The translations under genes were made by a program, and so were the position numbers. Below, piece by piece: positions 59,631-64,000 of a stretch of DNA of 64,000 nucleotides. Each line of letters opens with the position of its first letter. The first letter of the stretch is position 1. The notes under the pieces are model-generated. The model was not told the origin of the DNA. It searched no databases and was given only the letters and a program-made list of their open reading frames with translations. The stretch spans positions 18,166,001-18,230,000 of the forward strand of contig JBANAY010000003.1 of the NCBI GenBank assembly GCA_037952775.1. Reading direction: 5' to 3'. Source of the stretch: Clonostachys chloroleuca. Lineage: Eukaryota > Ascomycota > Sordariomycetes > Hypocreales > Bionectriaceae.

Positions 59631-60300
59631 GGCGCCAAATGATAGCAAGTGGTCCGGTCACGAGGCTGTTGAAAGCGTTCGCACTAGGTGATATGTTTTG
59701 GCGGCCACCTCGGATTAAAAGGTGCACAGAGGGAAGACGGTCCCGGTGTGCGCCTATCCGGTATAGCTATTCCAGGTCGTAGGGAGAAAATTGCGTGGTT
59801 GGGATATATGGTTGGGAAAGTGTGGGCTTCGACGCGCAGTAGTTCGTAAGGCGTCCACTCGATGCGAACCCTTGTTTGGCAGCAAGCGAATAGCAAGGTG
59901 TGAGGTAAGCGACACCGGATATCCGAATCTCTCGTTTTGATTTTCGGCGCTGAATGGGGGAGGGGCTGTTGGCGGGTGTGGGCGCGCAGGAACGATGCAC
60001 CACGCTTTGAAGCCTGAGATGTCTTGGGTGAATTAGCTGAGTGGATTGGTGGGCGGGCGGATTGATGTTGGAAACCCCTCCAAGCCAAGCTTTCTGCAAT
60101 CGTCTCGCTCCAGGGTAGCGGGACCGGGGTATAAGTTTCGCCGCTCCGGCCACCCTGGACCAGCTTCACGACGAGATAGACAGCTATAATCAATATCACA
60201 CCATTCAGTTCTTAATTGTCTTTAATTTCTGTTTTTCATTTTTCAAGATATTCCGTCAAATAAATCCTTAATATTTTCTTTTCAAGGCTCGACCTATCAG
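59631..60300. promoter_or_regulatory. Divergent promoter region, CK2 beta and JmjC genes
   Basis: 670 bp between opposite start codons. Minus-strand ORFs here (59684-60199) are alternative-frame reads without family resemblance. The right end, before 60301, is AT-rich. No specific motif was identified. Confidence 0.45.
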
Positions 60301-61319
60301 ATGGGGAGATATCTGCTACGAGGTGCTATATGCCTTCGCTACTATCATTACACAGCGCCGAAACGGCTGCAAGCAGTTGCATCAACAACCAACTTAAAGG
60401 CCTTGACAGATGTTGACACGTTCAGGGAAAATGCTTTCAACTCTGGAAACCCGTTTCATTTTCGCAATGTTTCGAAAGATGGAGACAAGTCTGATTTACC
60501 TGCTGCTTCAAAGTGGTTTGAGAGCATCAGTGATAAAATATCCCCTGTTCCATTACATACGTTATCCCCTACCTTGGCACAGTATCTGGACTGGCCATTT
60601 CCGTTTGAGCTGGTCTCCAAACCATCAGAGCAAAATCCTTCTCTTGTCGCCTTCCGGGACTGGCTGCTCCAGACACAGGATGTCACAAGTCAGATGTTAG
60701 CTGAAATGCTTCAACCAGCTATAAGCGAGCTGCCGGACCGAAGCTTCTTTCAGTTATATGCTCCCCTGAGGCTTCTGAAAAAGGCCCTGGAGTTCAATCA
60801 GACTACGATTGAGAACGATGGCGCGCCCGTGCTTCTTTATATTGCGCAATCATCCCTGACAGATCTGCCCCCAGCGCTGCAAGAGGACCTGCCCACCCCA
60901 CATCTTGTCCAGCATGCGGGAAAGGGAGATGTGTACAACTCAAGCATATGGCTTGGGACAGAACCTACTTATACACCTATTCATCGGGACCCAAATCCCA
61001 ATTTGTTTTACCAATTGTGCAGCCACAAGATAATGCGATTGCTGCCACCTACCATTGGCGATCGTGTATACTTTGAAGTCCAAGCTAAGATCCGCCAGCA
61101 CGGTAACAGCCGTATCCGGACAACAGAAATGATGGAAGGAAAGGAGAGAGAGGCGCTTCACGAGGCCATATGGGCCAATGAAAGATATCAGATCATCTTC
61201 TTGAAGTTGACCTGGCTCCAGGGGATGCTTTGTTTATTCCGAAGGGGTGGTGGCATTCAGTGAAGAGTAAGAATTCAATGGGGCACCTCAATGGGTCTGT
61301 GAATTGGTGGTTTCGGTGA
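60301..61319 (+). CDS. JmjC/cupin-8 domain protein, probable Fe(II)/2-oxoglutarate oxygenase, apparent 1-nt frameshift
   Basis: Single-domain JmjC protein of the small cupin-8 type (compare JMJD5/JMJD7/FIH-like), 339 residues after one frame correction. The iron-binding motif is His228-x-Asp230 in TPIHRDPNPNLFYQL, with distal His319 in PKGWWHSV. A downstream SVNWWFR is typical of the fold's end. The N-terminal 28 residues (MGRYLLRGAICLRYYHYTAP) are Arg-rich, lack acidic residues and could form a mitochondrial presequence; this is a prediction by eye. The frame changes near 61203, between QIIFL and EVDLAPGDALFIP. One extra base there restores the conserved EVDLAPGDALFIPKGWWHSV and a length divisible by three, and no GT-AG intron fits. 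It is intronless and converges with the methyltransferase gene 135 bp away. Substrate unknown. Confidence 0.83.
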
Positions 61320-61454
61320 TTTTGTTCTCAGCGGGCGAGCGTCGGCCACACTGGACTGCCCTGACCGTGTATTCTATTGTACATCAACGGGGATCTTTAG
61401 CCCGGGACATATATTTAAGAGTCATGATACTTCTACACAGGAATTATTGAAATA

Positions 61455-62396
61455 TCACTCAATCGCAAATCTGCGTTTCTCACCGATTGGCCTGCACACG
61501 ACCCAGCTGATGTAACCAACTGGCCATGCATGAAGTTCCCGCCCGCTCTTTATCTCCCACGCGCTGGTGTTCGCACCGCAACTACGGAGCAAGGCTTCGA
61601 CTTCTTCAGGCTCGCGAGTCCGTAGTGAGGAGATGTACCCATCGTAAACGAGAACAAATGGGATGATGGGGATGATCCAAGTGAAGAAGAAGGTAGTTGG
61701 GGATCTTGTCTTGAGAGAATGCACTGGGGCCCAGCCCAAAGACACGAACAACAGAAGTGTGACTGCGACAAAGCTAGCGAAGCTTCGATCCTGCAACTCG
61801 AAAATGGCAAATCCATGGCTGGTTTTGACAGTGTCTCTCAATATATCCTTGGCCAACTTATCGTCGAAGTGGTGGAAAGCGAGGTTGAAGAGTCGCATGA
61901 GCTTCTTGCCGTCACCTCGCTGCACGAGCTGTGGAGGGGCTCTGGCGGCATCCACTGACGTGGGCTCATACTTGACCTGGGGATTGAGCCGAGAGATCCT
62001 CTCCCATGACTCCAGGTTGGGGTGGATGTCGGAGAGCACGAAGGTGGCGGGCTCCTCGTTTTTGCTGGCAAGATACGTATTGACCTCCCGAGCAACGTAA
62101 GGCGTAGGGCCACCGGCCCCGGCACAAAAGTCGACAAACGTATACTGAGATAGAGATGAACCGAGCTCACGGATGAGAATTTGTCCAGCAAGCTGAGCTG
62201 GAGGGACGGGTTGGATAAAGGGCGTTTTCAGCCTCCATGCATGCGTGAGTGCTGCTTGTACAGCGCGGCGAAGGATGGGAGGGAACCTGGATGCTGATGT
62301 TAATCTGTGTTGCCACCCGAGGCAGAAAATTTGGCATTCTTACCATGGCTGGTCATCTATCTCGAAGAGATGCAATCTTGGGAGAAGGCGTTTCAT
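61455..62396 (-). CDS. SAM-dependent methyltransferase-like protein with hydrophobic C-terminal segments
   Basis: A fungal protein of 294 residues: exon 1 62396-62344 (MKRLLPRLHLFEIDDQP), a 57-nt intron, exon 2 62286-61455. The SAM-binding glycine motif is YTFVDFCAGAGGPTPYVARE, followed by FVLSDIHPNLESWERI, a class I arrangement. After the catalytic core come hydrophobic stretches (FVAVTLLLFVSLGWAPV and TFFFTWIIPIIPFVLVYDGYI) that look like one or two membrane anchors. The tail ends GYISWVVCRPIGEKR, the expected final beta strands of the fold. So the membrane segments are inserted in the domain rather than appended. Substrate unknown; membrane location is inferred. Confidence 0.8.
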
Positions 62397-63182
62397 AATG
62401 GCGTCGAGATTGAAGCAGTGGTGAGTTGCACGTCATGGATTTTCTTGTGAAGCAAGAACAGAAAAATGTGGTGGTCAGTAGAGATGACTGTCGTGCTTTG
62501 AATGATGAAAAAAAGTCTACTCGTTGCAGATCTTAGTATTTTAAAAGGAAAAAGAGGCTATTTTGGCAAGAACTTTTAGGCAAGTGGTTATTTCGTAGGA
62601 TTTTTTGTGCTACCCACGGCACTCAGACGCTGGTAGACAAATGCGTGGCGTCATGGACGTCATCTCAACAAGTATAATTGCGGGGTTGGTAGAATTGTTG
62701 GGAGGATTCACACCTGAACTGTGCACTCATCCCTCGGTAAAGATTTATGAAACATCTCATTTCTTACGATAGTATCCATGAGACGTTCATCTCTTCACGG
62801 CAGGCAGCCTTATCATGACGGCTTACGATCCCTACCAATATATGTTATTCCCCAAATACTAGCGCTAGTGTCAGTTAAAGCACCACTAGACCCTCGTTGA
62901 ACACTATCAAGCATACGACCATCTACAGGCTTCCATTCTGTCCTATAGATAAAATAGAAGAATGTCCAATTTTGGAGATGCGTTAGAATCAAAATCAGGA
63001 TAAAGCAAGAAAATGATAATGCTCGGGTAAAGGCCATGTACGTGGATGCCAGGCATCGCTGACTAGCAAGCTCTTCATTTGTCTATGGAAACCTGGTACC
63101 GCTGAATCCGCTGACCCATCGAAGAGAAGATAAGGCAAGAGTCAACCTTTTGTTGAGCATGCCCGGGAATTACGGCATGCAT
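62397..63182. promoter_or_regulatory. Intergenic region upstream of the methyltransferase-like gene
   Basis: 786 bp between tandem minus-strand genes; the first few hundred bases should carry the methyltransferase promoter. A 74-codon minus ORF at 62813-63037 begins with a hydrophobic stretch but has no other support, so it is not called. Confidence 0.4.
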
Positions 63183-64000
63183 CTAATCGTCGCTGGGGAT
63201 ATCTGAATAGGGGTCAAATCCCACGCGTTCTCTCGCCTCCTTTCGCATTTTCCAACCCGCCTCCCCCGACAAACCCGTAGACGAAGTCTCTTCTAGAAAG
63301 AAGGACATAACATGATCAGGAATTGATAAGTGAGACGCTTGTTGGAATTCCTGAAGGCTCGCTAAGCGGATGAGCATCTCAATTAAGGAGAGGGAGGTAA
63401 TGATGGCACCAAAAGGTGACCGAGACATGAAGCTTCCGGAACTCCCTGTGGCAGCAGGTAAAATCTGACCCATGCTAGTCTGCTTTTCCCTCATATATTG
63501 GTCAGATGGTAAGGGTGACCGGAGTGATAGGTTATGGATCTGAGTCTCTAACTCGGAATTTGCTGAGACAACTGAAGCGTCGGAACCACCCCGCGTATGA
63601 TGGTTTTGATTGCAAGGTTGATTTAACAAACCGTTACTTGGAAGTTGCTTTACTTCCTCAACGTCATCCTCATCTTCGGGTTCATCATCATCACTCTCAC
63701 ATGGCTCTTCAAACATCTCCATTGCTATCCATGCTGGGTCGAGGTAGTCTGGAAATCCCCATCGTCGGTGTTGGAACGAATAACTTTCGGTAACTGTTCG
63801 GGGTTCCTGTCCCTGAGCTTCTTCTGACAACAACTGTTGATCAAGCGCAGCTTGTTCCTCGGCAAAATCAATCTCGCTTGCCTCTATAGGAACATGGCCT
63901 GCGCCTGTCGGTAGGTGTGATCTCACCATTTCCTCTTTCGAACGAGGATGGTTTGCACTCATATCACGCTTGAGCAGAAGTATGGGCTTTCTTCCAGACT
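63183..64000 (-). CDS. yrb30: RanGTP-binding protein, Yrb30-like, C-terminal part (gene runs off the right edge)
   Basis: 3' portion of a gene whose 5' end lies beyond base 64000. The frame stays open to the edge, with GRKPILLLKRDMSANHP continuing upstream of the Met at 63962. That Met is therefore internal rather than a start. The fragment (about 272 residues) has the features I associate with fungal Yrb30-type Ran-binding proteins: LLLKRD, RRWGFPDYLDPAWIAMEMFE, an acidic patch (ESDDDEPEDEDDVEEV), ITSLSLIEMLIRLASLQEFQ, HLSIPDHVMSFFLEE and a terminal ARERVGFDPYSD. Yrb30 binds Ran-GTP and inhibits RanGAP-stimulated hydrolysis in yeast. The Ran-binding part itself is outside the window. The identification rests on recalled family patterns. 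Confidence 0.7.
   Translation of the reverse strand, partial: SGRKPILLLKRDMSANHPRSKEEMVRSHLPTGAGHVPIEASEIDFAEEQAALDQQLLSEEAQGQEPRTVTESYSFQHRRWGFPDYLDPAWIAMEMFEEPCESDDDEPEDEDDVEEVKQLPSNGLLNQPCNQNHHTRGGSDASVVSANSELETQIHNLSLRSPLPSDQYMREKQTSMGQILPAATGSSGSFMSRSPFGAIITSLSLIEMLIRLASLQEFQQASHLSIPDHVMSFFLEETSSTGLSGEAGWKMRKEARERVGFDPYSDIPSDD

Noticed and set aside
59684..60199. Minus-strand ORF of 171 codons upstream of CK2 beta
   Set aside because: It lies in the divergent promoter region, overlaps a second long ORF in another frame, and shows no domain.
62813..63037. 74-codon minus ORF with a hydrophobic start resembling a signal peptide
   Set aside because: No downstream domain, no splice partner and no family resemblance; AT-rich DNA readily gives hydrophobic chance ORFs.

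Overview
The window reads as nuclear DNA of a filamentous ascomycete (Pezizomycotina, probably Sordariomycetes). The evidence is short GT-AG introns of about 46-120 nt, two Zn2Cys6 regulators, a copper-fist regulator, a fungal-type phytochrome hybrid histidine kinase, and housekeeping genes with typical fungal architecture (PAN2, CK2 beta, RAD4, BUD22). No tRNA, rRNA, CRISPR array or intact transposon could be supported.

Layout. 1-3085: gene-poor, with decayed coding relics and weak dispersed repeats. 3086-5750 (+): Zn2Cys6 factor with a 17-nt exon. 5966-7468 (-): Bud22-like ribosome biogenesis protein. 7892-9035 (+): short-chain dehydrogenase with a 23-nt exon. 12427-13490 (+): mitochondrial oxoglutarate/malate-type carrier. 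15544-18097 (-): Rad4/XPC. 19769-24620 (+): full-length ABC-A transporter. 25790-30362 (-): fungal phytochrome. 33161-34300 (-): ketopantoate reductase family enzyme. 34301-43668: more than 9 kb without a supportable gene. 43669-45122 (+): copper-fist transcription factor. 47531-49987 (-): Zn2Cys6 factor resembling Rgt1 around its zinc cluster. 52384-53288 (+): small methyltransferase of the AusD-like type. 53733-57817 (+): PAN2 in 12 exons. 58556-59630 (-): casein kinase 2 beta. 60301-61319 (+): JmjC/cupin-8 protein. 61455-62396 (-): methyltransferase with hydrophobic C-terminal segments. 63183 to the right edge (-): 3' part of a Yrb30-like RanGTP-binding protein.

The genes do not form one pathway. 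They are mostly independent housekeeping and regulatory genes in alternating orientation, and no biosynthetic cluster surrounds the lone tailoring-type methyltransferase. The themes are RNA and ribosome metabolism, DNA repair, light and metal sensing, and transport.

The strongest cross-cutting observation is technical. Six reading-frame breaks fall inside five conserved genes. Each is repaired conceptually by a single extra base, usually in a short homopolymer, and each repaired CDS then has a length divisible by three. This looks like residual single-base deletions in the assembly rather than gene decay, and should be checked before any gene here is called a pseudogene. I did not find a convincing new multi-gene system. 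The most unusual biological features are the two microexons, an SDR intron that is an in-frame retainable cassette inside the nucleotide-binding motif, and the decayed gene family at the left end.
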